Under the pieces are notes generated by a model. It had not been told where the DNA came from and did no database searches. It worked only from the letters and a program-made list of their open reading frames with translations. DNA of 64,000 nt. Source: Demequina aurantiaca (GTDB lineage Bacteria > Actinomycetota > Actinomycetes > Actinomycetales > Demequinaceae). Position 1 is the first letter of the stretch; every line of letters begins with the position of its first letter. Shown here piece by piece: positions 52,392-62,148 of this stretch. The DNA is taken from positions 1,738,380-1,802,379 of the forward strand of contig NZ_BBRF01000001.1 in assembly GCF_000975135.1 (NCBI RefSeq). Direction: 5' to 3'. Made by a program: the position numbers and the translations under genes.

Positions 52392-55300
52392 GAAGCATCT
52401 TTCGGATGCGCTTGTCGCTGACGGGTCCGTCGGTACCGAGCTGCTGTGCGAACAGCGACACGCGTAGCTCCTCGAGCATCCAGCGCGCCTGCTCGAGCTG
52501 CTGCTCGCGTTCCTGGTCGCTCCTACCCACCTCATACTCCGCACGAGCGGCAGCCACCTCGTCGGCCACGCCGCGGAGTTGCCACAGCCGCTCGGCGTCG
52601 CGGTTGGGATCCGAGGGTGCCTTGTCGAGCCGGTGGACGTCCGCCCGCAGGTACCGCGCCAGGTGCCGAATGCGGTGCGGCGCGACTCGCGCGAGGAAGC
52701 CCTCGGTGAGCAGTTCGGCCTTATGGTCGCGCACGTCGGCCAGGATGGGCAGCATCGCGAGGCTCGACGTGTTCGCCACCGCCACGTCGATGTCGCGACC
52801 GGCCGCGAGCGCGGGGACGATCCGCCCCACCAGCGCGTACACCTCGTCCTCAAGGTGCGCGCGGACGTGGGCGAGGGCCTTGGCGTAGGTCTCGGCGTCG
52901 CGGACCGCCGCCGCGTCAAAGCCACCGGCCGATGCCGCGGCCGCCCCGGCATCGGGCGTGGTCAGAGCCCATACCGCGGCGAACTGAAGGTCGGCCACCA
53001 GTGCCTCGGTGGAGCGGTAGGGCGAGGCCGCGAGGGTGAGGGACTCGGTTCCGGTCCAGCGGGAGGTGATGCGCTTGGTGCCGAGCGCGGCCTCCTCGGT
53101 GAGGAGTCGGCGCACGCCGCGCGCATGAGCTGCATCCCGGCGGGAGCGGTCGGCGAGCACTCGGAGCGCCGCGGTGAGGGACGGGGCGGCGCCCTCCTCG
53201 ACGATGCCGGGGTAGCCCCGGACCACGAGCGCACCTACCTGCGTGGCGACCTCGGATGGCAGGGCGCCTTGGGGCAGGCCCGCGGGCCAGGTCGAGAGGT
53301 GCGCCTGCTCGTCGATGCTGCGGGGGAGTGAGGCCACCTCCTTGGCGTCCGATGACGTGGGGTTCGAGGTCGCTGACGAGGGTTCGGCGGCGCCGGCACC
53401 CGAGGCCGCCCCTGCGGCGGGTGCACGGGGTGGCGTGCCGGAGTCCTCATTCCTGAGGCCTGGCATCGGGTGTGGCGTCGGCGTGCGGGTTGGCGATGGG
53501 CTCCCCGTGCCGGTCCGGGTGCTCTGCACCGCGCTTTGCACTGCGGCGCGGGCGCGGTCGGCGAGGTGGCGCTGCAGCGATAGCAGGTCGCTCGACTCGC
53601 CCACCACCTCCACGCGCGTGCGGGTGCGGCCCCCACGGCCGGGCTCGGTGATGCGTTCCTCCACGCGGAACGTCATGCGCAGGTGCGCAGGCAGACGCTC
53701 GGTGGCCTCGTCCCAGGCCTCGTCCGGGATGTCGACGCCGCGGATGTCGCGCACCGCGCGGCCAAATTCGCTCTGGAACGAGTTCGCCATGTCGCCAGCC
53801 CGGACGATGTCCGCCCACTCGGGGGTGTGGGCGTCGAGCCAGCCGAGCACCTCGCGAGCGGTGTCGGGCGCGGGTACCAAGAGCCGACGAATGGCCTTGG
53901 GAAGCGCTCTGATGGTGGCCGTCGTGAGTTCGTCCAGCAGCCCGGGAACCATCCAGTCAAAGCCATCCGCGACAACCTGCGGCAGTACCTCGAGGGGAAG
54001 GTGAACGGTGACGCCATCGGCTTCCGTACCGGGCTCAAATTGGTAGGTCAGGGGGAGCGTCAACTCGCCTTGCGGCCAGTCCGAGGGAAATTCATTGGGG
54101 TCCGCCTCCCCGGCCTCGGGGGCCAACTGCGACAGAGAGAAGGAGAGCAGGTCCGGATTCTCGCGGCGCGCGTCCTTCCACCACTTGTCGAAGTGGGCCG
54201 CGGAGACCACCTCCGCCGGAATGCGCTCGTCGTAGAAGGCGAAGATCGCCTCATCGTCGATGACGAGTCCACGTGTGCGCGAGCGGGCCTCGAGGTCCGC
54301 GGCCTCCGCGAGTACCCGTTGGTTGTCGTTCCAGAAACTGTGATGGGTGGTCCACTCGCCCTGCACCAGTGCATGCGTCACGAACATGTCGCGCGCGGCC
54401 TCGGGGTCCACCTGTGCCCACAGCACCGTGCGGTCCGTGACGATGGGGACGCCGTAGAGCAGTACCTTCTCGCGGGCGAGCGCGGCCCCACGCTTGGTGG
54501 ACCAGTGAGGCTCGGAGTGGGTCTTCTTGGCGAGCGGTCCCGCGAGCTCCTCGGCCCACTCGGGCTGGATGCGGGCCGCGTCGCGCGCCCACAGGCGCGA
54601 GGTCTCCACAAGCTCGGCCGCCATGATGAACGCGGGCGGCTTCTTGGCCAGCCCAGAGCCCGGAAAGATCGCGAATCGCGCGCCGCGCGCGCCGATGTAG
54701 TCGTTGCGGCCCTGCTTTTTCGCGCGGCGCACCGCGGCTTCCCGTGCGCTGCCCTTGAGGTGCGCAAAGCTTGACGCCTTGGGTGCGGCCGTTTCCTGCA
54801 TGCCGATGTGTGAGAGCAATCCCGCGAGCACCGAGCGGTGAATCGCCTCGTCATTCCACACGTGGCGAATAGAGCCGGGGGCGTCCTCGCCCTGGGTGTT
54901 CTTTCCGCCGCTCGTGCCGGCCGATGCATCGGCCGCCTTGGGGTCGTCGACCACCGGGGTGGGGGCGCGGTGATGGATGTCGATACCAAGGGGGCGCGCC
55001 TGCTGGCGAATCTGGGCGACGAGGTCCTGCCACTCGCGAATGCGCAGAAAATTCAGGTGTTCGGCCTTGCACATGCGCCTAAATGCGCTCCCCGAGAGTT
55101 CCTGCTGGCGCTCGCGGCAGTACTCCCACAAGTTCAGGTAGGACAGCAAGTCGGATGCGGGGTCGGCGAAGCGGGCGTGCGCGCGGTCGGCCTTCTCACG
55201 CTGCTCGGTGGGGCGCTCGCGGGGATCCTGAATAGACAGCGCGGCCGCGATCACCGTGACGTCGCGGGCCACGTCGCGGCGCGCGCCTTCCACGATCATG

Positions 55301-57006
55301 CGCGCGTGGCGCGGGTCAATCGGCAGGCGTGCGAGCTTGCGACCCACGTCGGTCAGCACGGTGCGCGCGTGCACGCCCTTGCCCGCCGTAACCGCGCCGA
55401 GCTCCTCGAGCAGTTGCACGCCGTCGCGGATCGCGCTGGTCTCCGGCGACTCTACGAACGGGAAGTCGGCGACCTCCGCGGGGGAGGACACCACACCCAC
55501 GCTGATCATGTGCAACAGCACGGAGGCGAGCGAGGTGCGCAGAATCTCCGGCTCGGTGAACGGCGGTCGGGTATCGAAGTCCTCGCGGCTATACAGGCGG
55601 ATCGCGATGCCGTCCGCGAGACGTCCCGCGCGGCCCGAGCGCTGGTTGGCGCTGGCTTGCGAGATGGGCTCGATAGGCAGGCGCTGGACCTTGGTGGCCT
55701 TTGAGTACCGCGAGATGCGGGCCGTGCCAGGGTCCACCACGTAGTGGATGCCCGGGACGGTGAGGGAGGTCTCGGCGACGTTGGTGGCGAGCACGATCCG
55801 CCGACCGGTGTGGCTCGAGAACACCTTGTGCTGGTCCGCGGCGCTCAGGCGACTGTAGAGAGGCAGGATCTCGATTCGCTGCGGGTGGCGAGGGTCGCGG
55901 GCACGGGGACCGTAATGACCTTCGAGGGCGTCCGCGGCGTCGCGAATCTCACGCTCGCCAGACAGGAACACCAAAATGTCGCCGTTGCCCCACGTCGATA
56001 GCTCATCGCACGCGTCGACTATGCCAGTGATGAGATCTTTCTCCTGGCCTTTCGATTCGCCTTCGAGTGGGCGGTACAGCACCTCCACCGGGTATGTGCG
56101 GCCCGTGACCTCGATGACCGGCGCGGCGCGCTCGTCAGCGGGGACCGTTGGCGTGGGCGACGGCGTGGTGCTTTGGGACGCGGCATCGTCCGCCTGTGGC
56201 TCTTCCTCGAGCGGAGGCAGCGGGCCGCCGCTCGCGAAGTGGCGCGCGAAGCGGGTCGAGTCGATGGTGGCGGACGTGATGATGATCTTGAGGTCCGGCC
56301 GGCGGGGGAGAAGATTGGTGAGGTAGCCGAGCAGGAAGTCAATGTTGAGGCTACGTTCGTGGGCCTCGTCAATGATCAGGGTGTCGTAGGCCAGCAGTTC
56401 CGGATCACGCTGGATCTGAGCGAGCAGGATACCGTCCGTCATCACCTTGACGAGCGTCTGCTCGGACGACTGATCGGTGAATCGCACCTGGTAGCCAACA
56501 ACATTGCCCAGCTCGGTGCCGAGCTCCTCGGCGATGCGTTCCGCGACCGAACGAGCGGCGATGCGGCGAGGCTGAGTGTGGCCAATCTGCCCCGTGCGGC
56601 CGCGGCCCATCGCGAGCGCAATCTTGGGGATCTGAGTGGTCTTACCGGAGCCGGTCTCGCCCGCAACGATGACAACCTGGTGGTCGCGGATCGCGGCCGC
56701 GATGTCCTCGCGGCGCGCGGAGACCGGCAGTTCCGGCGGAAAGACAATGGGCTCCAGCGTGACGGCGGCGCGCTTGGCCGCAGCGGCGTCGAGTTCCTTC
56801 TGGCTCACTCGCTGGGGGCGTTGGCGCTGGTCATTGCGGCGGCCACGGCCGTTGTTGTCCTTGGTGCGGTTGCCGCGGCGGTTGTTGCTGCGCTTGCTAT
56901 CGCCGCCCGGAGTGTCGCCGCGCTGTTCACTGCGGCGCGCGCGGTCGTCGCCGTTCTTTGGCGCGGGTCGCTGAGGCGACTTCGCAGCATCGGGCTCGGG
57001 GGACAT
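52384..57006 (-). CDS. hrpA: ATP-dependent RNA helicase HrpA
   Basis: HrpA (1540 aa) is a large DEAH-box helicase of the type that rescues stalled ribosomes or processes fimbrial mRNA in E. coli. An Arg/Gly/Asn-rich N-terminal 100 residues precedes Walker A GETGSGKTTQIPK, IIDEAHERSLN, the TSATIDSTRF motif, FLSGEREIRDAADAL, LATNVAETSLTVPGIHYVVD and QRSGRAGRLADG. The HA2/OB region and the HrpA-specific C-terminus follow. An internal Pro/Thr-rich insertion lies near residue 1180. The ATG at 57006 follows GACAAT after seven bases and is preferred over 57015, which overlaps that hexamer. Confidence 0.95.
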   Translation of the reverse strand: MSPEPDAAKSPQRPAPKNGDDRARRSEQRGDTPGGDSKRSNNRRGNRTKDNNGRGRRNDQRQRPQRVSQKELDAAAAKRAAVTLEPIVFPPELPVSARREDIAAAIRDHQVVIVAGETGSGKTTQIPKIALAMGRGRTGQIGHTQPRRIAARSVAERIAEELGTELGNVVGYQVRFTDQSSEQTLVKVMTDGILLAQIQRDPELLAYDTLIIDEAHERSLNIDFLLGYLTNLLPRRPDLKIIITSATIDSTRFARHFASGGPLPPLEEEPQADDAASQSTTPSPTPTVPADERAAPVIEVTGRTYPVEVLYRPLEGESKGQEKDLITGIVDACDELSTWGNGDILVFLSGEREIRDAADALEGHYGPRARDPRHPQRIEILPLYSRLSAADQHKVFSSHTGRRIVLATNVAETSLTVPGIHYVVDPGTARISRYSKATKVQRLPIEPISQASANQRSGRAGRLADGIAIRLYSREDFDTRPPFTEPEILRTSLASVLLHMISVGVVSSPAEVADFPFVESPETSAIRDGVQLLEELGAVTAGKGVHARTVLTDVGRKLARLPIDPRHARMIVEGARRDVARDVTVIAAALSIQDPRERPTEQREKADRAHARFADPASDLLSYLNLWEYCRERQQELSGSAFRRMCKAEHLNFLRIREWQDLVAQIRQQARPLGIDIHHRAPTPVVDDPKAADASAGTSGGKNTQGEDAPGSIRHVWNDEAIHRSVLAGLLSHIGMQETAAPKASSFAHLKGSAREAAVRRAKKQGRNDYIGARGARFAIFPGSGLAKKPPAFIMAAELVETSRLWARDAARIQPEWAEELAGPLAKKTHSEPHWSTKRGAALAREKVLLYGVPIVTDRTVLWAQVDPEAARDMFVTHALVQGEWTTHHSFWNDNQRVLAEAADLEARSRTRGLVIDDEAIFAFYDERIPAEVVSAAHFDKWWKDARRENPDLLSFSLSQLAPEAGEADPNEFPSDWPQGELTLPLTYQFEPGTEADGVTVHLPLEVLPQVVADGFDWMVPGLLDELTTATIRALPKAIRRLLVPAPDTAREVLGWLDAHTPEWADIVRAGDMANSFQSEFGRAVRDIRGVDIPDEAWDEATERLPAHLRMTFRVEERITEPGRGGRTRTRVEVVGESSDLLSLQRHLADRARAAVQSAVQSTRTGTGSPSPTRTPTPHPMPGLRNEDSGTPPRAPAAGAASGAGAAEPSSATSNPTSSDAKEVASLPRSIDEQAHLSTWPAGLPQGALPSEVATQVGALVVRGYPGIVEEGAAPSLTAALRVLADRSRRDAAHARGVRRLLTEEAALGTKRITSRWTGTESLTLAASPYRSTEALVADLQFAAVWALTTPDAGAAAASAGGFDAAAVRDAETYAKALAHVRAHLEDEVYALVGRIVPALAAGRDIDVAVANTSSLAMLPILADVRDHKAELLTEGFLARVAPHRIRHLARYLRADVHRLDKAPSDPNRDAERLWQLRGVADEVAAARAEYEVGRSDQEREQQLEQARWMLEELRVSLFAQQLGTDGPVSDKRIRKMLHG

Positions 57007-57013
57007 GCCTGCC

Positions 57014-57019
57014 ATTGTC
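57014..57019 (-). promoter_or_regulatory. -10 element of hrpA (leaderless)
   Basis: GACAAT on the minus strand, seven bases, then the ATG at 57006. It faces the dnaE promoter across a gap of about 130 bases. Confidence 0.5.
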
Positions 57020-57150
57020 GCAAGTCCCAGGCGCGACTCATAACTCGGCGGCGACGACGGCATCGGCCGTGTGCGGGTGTCGCTGCGACCGCATCGTGAG
57101 ACGGCGGCGCGAAGGGGCGTTTCGGTAACCGCGGTGTCGGTCGGCGCGCC

Positions 57151-57156
57151 TACAAT
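57151..57156 (+). promoter_or_regulatory. -10 element of dnaE (leaderless)
   Basis: TACAAT, seven bases, then the ATG at 57164. The same spacing is seen at hrpA on the opposite strand. Confidence 0.5.
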
Positions 57157-57163
57157 CGGGGCT

Positions 57164-60100
57164 ATGCCCGGCCAGGATTTCACTCACCTCCACGTCCACA
57201 CCGAGTACTCCATGCTGGACGGCGCGGCCAGGATTGGCGACCTGATGGACGAGGTCAAGGCTCAGGGCCAGAGCGCCATCGCGACCACCGACCACGGGTA
57301 CATCTTTGGTGCTTTCGACTTCTGGTCCAAGGCAAAGGCCGCGGGCGTCAAGCCCATCATCGGCCTTGAGGCCTACCTCACGCCCGGCACCGCGCGTGCC
57401 GACCGCACCCGTGTGAAGTGGGGCGACCAGTCACAGTCGTCGGACGACGTCTCCGCCAACGGCGCGTACACGCACGCGACTATGTGGGCGGAAACCACCG
57501 CCGGCATGCACAACCTGTTCCGGCTCGCCTCCCAGGCCAGCCTCGACGGCCACTTCCACAAGCCGCGCATGGACCGCGAGATTTTGCAGCGCTACTCCAA
57601 GGGCATCATCGCGACCACGGGATGCCCCTCCGGCGAGGTGCAGACCCGGCTGCGTTTGGGACAGTACAAGGAGGCAGTCAAGGCCGCCGCCGAGTTCCAG
57701 GACCTGTTCGGCAAGGAAAACTATTTTGTCGAACTGATGAACCACGAGCTTGGCATCGAGAAGCGGGTGATTCCGGATCTGCTGAAGATTGCCAAGGAGA
57801 TTGGCGCGCCGCTGGTCGCGACCAACGACCTGCACTACACGCGGCGTGAGGACTCCGTCGCGCACGAGGCGTTGCTGTGCGTGCAGTCAGGCTCGACACT
57901 GAACGAGCCCACCTACGACCAGGGCGGCAAGCGCTTTGCCTTCAACGGCGACGGCTACTACGTGAAGTCCGCCGCGGAGATGTGGGACGTCTGGAGCGAC
58001 CACCCCGAGGCGCTGACCAACACCATGCTGATCGCGGAGCGCTGCGAGGTGGAGTTCAACACCAAGGCGGACTACATGCCGCGCTTCGAGACTCCCGAGG
58101 GCGAGGACGAGCACTCGTGGTTTGTGAAGGAGGTCCAAGCGGGTCTCGAGAAGCGCTATCCCGCGGGAATCCCCGGCAACGTGCAGGAACGCGCGAACTT
58201 CGAGATCGAGGTCATCGCGGGCAAGGGGTACCCCGGCTACTTCCTGGTGGTTGCCGACTTCATCCAGTGGTCCAAGGCCAACGGCATTCGGGTGGGCCCC
58301 GGGCGTGGTTCCGGCGCCGGCTCGATGGCTGCGTACGCGATGGGTATCACCGACCTGGACCCCATCGTTCACGGTCTCTACTTTGAGCGCTTCCTTAACC
58401 CGGAGCGAGAGTCCAAGCCCGACTTCGACATCGACTTTGACGAGCGCCGCCGCGGCGAGGTCATTCGTTACGTCACGGACAAGTACGGCGAGGACAAGGT
58501 CGCCCAAATCGTCACGTACGGCACCATCAAGGCCAAGCAGGCGTTGAAGGACTCGGCGCGAGTGCTGGGCAAGCCGTACTCAGTAGGCGAGATGCTGACC
58601 AAGGCCTACCCCGAGCCGCAGCAAGGCCGCGACATGCCGCTGGCCGGCGTGCTCGACCCCAAGCACCCGCGTTACGGCGAGGGCAACGACTTCCGCGCGC
58701 TCATCGAATCCGACCCGGACGCCAAGGAGACGTTGGAGCTCGCGCAGGGCCTCGAAAACCTGAAGCGCCAGTGGGGCGTGCACGCGGCCGGCGTGATCAT
58801 GTCCTCCGACCCGCTGATCGACATCATCCCCATCATGCGCCGCGAGGCCGACGGCGCAATCATTACCCAGTTCGACTACCCCACCTGTGAGGGCCTGGGG
58901 CTGGTCAAGATGGACTTTTTGGGGCTGCGCAACCTGACGATCTTGGACGATGCGCTTGAGAACATCGTCAACAACGGCAAGGACCCGCTGGTTCTTGAGG
59001 ACCTGCCGCTCGAGGACGAGGAAGCGTTCAAGCTCCTGGGCCGCGGCGACACACTGGGCGTGTTCCAGTTGGACGGCGTGGCCATGCGCCAGCTGCTGCG
59101 TCAGATGCGTCCGGACTCGTTCGAGGACATCTCCGCTGTGCTTGCGCTGTACCGCCCGGGTCCCATGGGTGTGAACTCGCACACCAACTACGCGGAGCGC
59201 AAGAACGGCCGTCAGCAGGTGGACTACATCCACCCCGAGTTGACCGAATCGCTGACCGAGGTGCTCGAGGTCACCTACGGGCTGATCGTGTACCAAGAGC
59301 AGGTGCAGCGCGTCGCGCAGATCGTGGCCGGCTATACGCTCGGCGCCGCAGACCTGCTGCGTCGCGCCATGGGTAAGAAGAAGCCCGAGATCCTCGAGAA
59401 GGAGTTCGAGCCCTTCAGCGCCGGAATGCGCAAGAACGGGTTCTCCGACGAGGCCATCAAGGCACTGTGGGACACGCTGGTGCCCTTCGCCGACTACGCC
59501 TTCAACAAGGCACACACCGCCGCGTATGGAGTGCTGAGTTTCTGGACGGCGTACCTGAAGGCGCACTATCCGGTCGAGTTCATGGCGGCGCTGCTGACGT
59601 CGGTGGGCACGGACAAGGACAAGTCGGCGCTGTACCTGTCCGAGTGCCGCCGCATGGGGATCACCGTGCTGCCGCCGGACGTGAACGAGTCCATGGCGCG
59701 ATTCTCCGCCGTGGGAGACGACATTCGCTTTGGCATGACCGCCGTGCGCAACGTGGGGCACAACGTGGTCGCGGAGATCGTCAAGACCCGCGAGGCCAAG
59801 GGCAACTTCACGTCCTTCTCGGACTTCCTCGACAAGGTTCCGGCGACCGTGTGCAACAAGCGCACCATCGACTCGCTGGTCAAGGCCGGCGGATTCGATT
59901 CCCTGGGCCACACGCGACGCTCGCTCAACGCGGTGCATGAGCAGGCCATCGACTCCGTGGTTGGCGTCAAGCGCAAGGAAGCGACGGGGCAGTTCGACCT
60001 GTTTGGCGACGACCCCGATGTGGGCGGCGGCGTGACGGTGGTCGTTCCCGAGCTCGAGGAGTGGGACAAGAAGACGCTGCTCAACTTTGAGCGCGACATG

Positions 60101-60703
60101 CTCGGCCTGTACGTGTCTGACCACCCGCTGTCCGGCTTGGACCACATCATCCGGTCCGAGGCCTCGCATCAGATTCTGGCCGCCACACCAGCAAACGGCG
60201 TGAAGGACGGCGACCAAGTGGTGTTTGCGGGACTGTTGACGCGCGTAGATAGGCGTATCGCGAAGTCTGGCAATCAGTACGCGATCGTGACCCTTGAGGA
60301 CATGACGGGGGAGACCGAGATCTCCTTCTTTGGCAAGACCTACGAGACGTACGCGCGTGACCTGACGGATGACGCTGTGATCGCGATCAAGGCACGCTCG
60401 CGCGAGCGAGGCGACGGTGGTCTCCAGTTCAGTGCGGTCGAGGTGCGGATTCCCAACCTCAACGTGCAGGACACGTCGCCGGTTGTCATTACCTTGCCCG
60501 CGTCGCGCGTGACCCCGCCGCTGGTCGAGCAGGTTAAGGGCATCCTGGGCATGCACCCGGGAGGCATCGAGGTGCGCATGGTGCTGACTGGCACTGCGGA
60601 TCCGGTCACGATGCGGTTGGACGACAAGTTCCGCGTGGCGCGTTCGAGTGCGCTGATGGGCGACCTCAAGGCCACCTTGGGCCCCAACTGCCTGCAGAGC
60701 TAG
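57164..60703 (+). CDS. dnaE: DNA polymerase III subunit alpha
   Basis: DnaE (1179 aa) is the replicative polymerase catalytic subunit. The N-terminal PHP domain is FTHLHVHTEYSMLDGAARI with TDHGYIFGA. The polymerase active site includes GPGRGSGAGSMAAYAMGI and the catalytic aspartates in PDFDIDFDERRR. VHAAGVIMS and YALYRPGP-like LALYRPGPMG follow. The tail has the HhH region, the OB fold (DQVVFAGLLTRVDRR) and the usual end. The frame is open upstream to 57071, but MPGQDFTHLHVH is the family start. The length fits the DnaE1 type rather than the shorter mutasome DnaE2. Confidence 0.98.
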   Translation: MPGQDFTHLHVHTEYSMLDGAARIGDLMDEVKAQGQSAIATTDHGYIFGAFDFWSKAKAAGVKPIIGLEAYLTPGTARADRTRVKWGDQSQSSDDVSANGAYTHATMWAETTAGMHNLFRLASQASLDGHFHKPRMDREILQRYSKGIIATTGCPSGEVQTRLRLGQYKEAVKAAAEFQDLFGKENYFVELMNHELGIEKRVIPDLLKIAKEIGAPLVATNDLHYTRREDSVAHEALLCVQSGSTLNEPTYDQGGKRFAFNGDGYYVKSAAEMWDVWSDHPEALTNTMLIAERCEVEFNTKADYMPRFETPEGEDEHSWFVKEVQAGLEKRYPAGIPGNVQERANFEIEVIAGKGYPGYFLVVADFIQWSKANGIRVGPGRGSGAGSMAAYAMGITDLDPIVHGLYFERFLNPERESKPDFDIDFDERRRGEVIRYVTDKYGEDKVAQIVTYGTIKAKQALKDSARVLGKPYSVGEMLTKAYPEPQQGRDMPLAGVLDPKHPRYGEGNDFRALIESDPDAKETLELAQGLENLKRQWGVHAAGVIMSSDPLIDIIPIMRREADGAIITQFDYPTCEGLGLVKMDFLGLRNLTILDDALENIVNNGKDPLVLEDLPLEDEEAFKLLGRGDTLGVFQLDGVAMRQLLRQMRPDSFEDISAVLALYRPGPMGVNSHTNYAERKNGRQQVDYIHPELTESLTEVLEVTYGLIVYQEQVQRVAQIVAGYTLGAADLLRRAMGKKKPEILEKEFEPFSAGMRKNGFSDEAIKALWDTLVPFADYAFNKAHTAAYGVLSFWTAYLKAHYPVEFMAALLTSVGTDKDKSALYLSECRRMGITVLPPDVNESMARFSAVGDDIRFGMTAVRNVGHNVVAEIVKTREAKGNFTSFSDFLDKVPATVCNKRTIDSLVKAGGFDSLGHTRRSLNAVHEQAIDSVVGVKRKEATGQFDLFGDDPDVGGGVTVVVPELEEWDKKTLLNFERDMLGLYVSDHPLSGLDHIIRSEASHQILAATPANGVKDGDQVVFAGLLTRVDRRIAKSGNQYAIVTLEDMTGETEISFFGKTYETYARDLTDDAVIAIKARSRERGDGGLQFSAVEVRIPNLNVQDTSPVVITLPASRVTPPLVEQVKGILGMHPGGIEVRMVLTGTADPVTMRLDDKFRVARSSALMGDLKATLGPNCLQS

Positions 60704-60728
60704 TTTCTAACTCCCACCCAACCTTCAG

Positions 60729-60787
60729 TTGGTCCGATTTGGCACGGGATCCGTGGGTGTCTGCGCCCTGTTGGTCCGTTTAGGTCC
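60729..60787 (+). repeat. intergenic repeat, copy 1 (59 bp)
   Basis: Two near-identical boxes, TTGGTCCGATTTGG at 60729 and TTGGTCCGTTTAGG at 60771, flank a core with the inverted repeat CACGG-GAT-CCGTG (60743-60755). It lies 25 bases after the dnaE stop. Confidence 0.85.
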
Positions 60788-60820
60788 AAATCTGCGTAGC
60801 CCCGCAAGTGCCGCCTTGTA

Positions 60821-60879
60821 TTGGTCCGATTTGGCACGGGATCCGAGGGTTCCAGCGCCCTGTTGGTCCGTTTAGGTCC
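60821..60879 (+). repeat. intergenic repeat, copy 2 (59 bp)
   Basis: This is the same length as copy 1, starting 92 bases later and differing from it only in a few bases of the core. Boxes are at 60821 and 60863. It lies between dnaE and the SDR gene. Confidence 0.85.
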
Positions 60880-60996
60880 GCACGCGCCGGCAAATGCTAG
60901 CCTCGACGCATGGCAACTCTCTGATCCGTGCGCACCGGCCACTGCCGACGTAGCGCACACCAGAGCCCCCGCACTCCGCCTCAAAGAAGGCAGTCG

Positions 60997-62010
60997 ATGT
61001 GCGTCACCTTGAATCAGATCGGATCACGCATGCACCCCAGTCGTCAGGACCCCAGCATTCAGCAGTCCAACACCCAGCACCACAGCACCGCGCACGTCGA
61101 CTCTGAGCAGTCCGACATTGACAAGTCCAACGACCGGTACCCCCTCGCCGGCAAGACCGCACTGGTGACGGGCGTATCGCGCCGCCGCGGCATCGGCTTC
61201 GCTGTGGCCACCAAGTTCTTGGAGCTAGGCGCCAGCGTCTTCTTCCATCACTACCGCCCGCACGACCTCGACCAGCCGTGGGGCGGCGACGAGATTGACG
61301 ATGTGCGCGCCGGACTCGAGGCCGCGCGTGGAGGCGACGCGAGCATCGGCAGCCTGAGTGCTGACCTGAGTGATCCCGCCGAGATCCCGCACCTCATGGA
61401 GGTGGCGGAGGCGCTCACCGGCACGCTCGACATCCTGGTCTGCAACCATGCCAAGAGCGGTGACGATGGCTCGATCTTGGACATGACCGCTGACCGCCTG
61501 GACGCCATGTGGAGTGCGAATGCCCGCTCAACTTTGCTGCTGACCAGGCAGTTTGCGGAGATCCACGCTCCGCAGGCGCAGGATTACGAACCGCGTAGGC
61601 CCGGCGAACGCATCCCCTCGACCGGACCCCACGAAGCGCCGGCGGCCAGGGTGTTCTGGATGACATCGGGACAGATCCACGGCCCGATGCCGGGAGAGGT
61701 GGCGTACGCGACGAGCAAGGCCGCGCTCGCCGGGATTACCCCTACGGTTGCGAGCGAGCTACTCAAACTCGGCATCGTGTTGAACACCATCAACCCTGGT
61801 CCGGTCAATACTGGCTATCTCGACGCGGACATGACGGACAAGTCGCCCGAGGAGTTCCGGCAACTTCAGGAGTGGACGGCGACGACGGCGTTCGGCCGCT
61901 TCGGGCGCCCGACTGATTCCGCCAGCCTGATCGGCTGGCTCGCGACGGACGAGGGCGCATGGGTGGTTGGACAGGTGCTGACTAGTGATGGCGGCTTCAG
62001 CCTCGGGTAG
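60997..62010 (+). CDS. SDR-family oxidoreductase with N-terminal extension
   Basis: This short-chain dehydrogenase/reductase (337 aa) has NAD(P) binding at KTALVTGVSRRRGIGFAVA, DILVCNHAKSG, the catalytic Ser in FWMTSGQIHG, and YATSK with Tyr and Lys. NTINPGPVNTGY and the terminal GQVLTSDGGFSLG are classic. The first 47 residues are polar, rich in Gln, Ser, His and Asp, with no domain match. I chose the ATG at 60997 because AAAGAAGG precedes it; GTG 60928 is also in frame. Substrate is unknown. The gene is bracketed by copies of an intergenic repeat. Confidence 0.85.
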   Translation: MCVTLNQIGSRMHPSRQDPSIQQSNTQHHSTAHVDSEQSDIDKSNDRYPLAGKTALVTGVSRRRGIGFAVATKFLELGASVFFHHYRPHDLDQPWGGDEIDDVRAGLEAARGGDASIGSLSADLSDPAEIPHLMEVAEALTGTLDILVCNHAKSGDDGSILDMTADRLDAMWSANARSTLLLTRQFAEIHAPQAQDYEPRRPGERIPSTGPHEAPAARVFWMTSGQIHGPMPGEVAYATSKAALAGITPTVASELLKLGIVLNTINPGPVNTGYLDADMTDKSPEEFRQLQEWTATTAFGRFGRPTDSASLIGWLATDEGAWVVGQVLTSDGGFSLG

Positions 62011-62022
62011 AGCGGTGAGCGT

Positions 62023-62079
62023 GCAAAAACGGACCAGCACAATGCTCTGACCCTCCCAGAGCGTGCGAAAACGGACCAA
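62023..62079 (-). repeat. intergenic repeat, copy 3, inverted (57 bp)
   Basis: Read on the minus strand it begins TTGGTCCGTTTTCGCACG and ends TGGTCCGTTTTTGC, matching copies 1 and 2. The core has a different inverted repeat, GCTCTG (62044-62049) with CAGAGC (62057-62062). It lies 13 bases after the SDR stop. Confidence 0.8.
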
Positions 62080-62136
62080 TAGCGGGCGGGAGCGAGGTTG
62101 GTTCGGTAGGCGTGAGCGGGAGGGCCGCCGCTTCCC

Positions 62137-62142
62137 TAGGCT
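62137..62142 (+). promoter_or_regulatory. -10 element of the DUF4260-like gene (leaderless)
   Basis: TAGGCT, six bases, then the ATG at 62149. Confidence 0.5.
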
Positions 62143-62148
62143 GGTGTC

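Noticed and set aside
58580-60556. 658-codon frame antisense to dnaE
   Set aside because: Entirely opposite the polymerase active-site coding region, with no motifs. It is a G+C-driven artefact.
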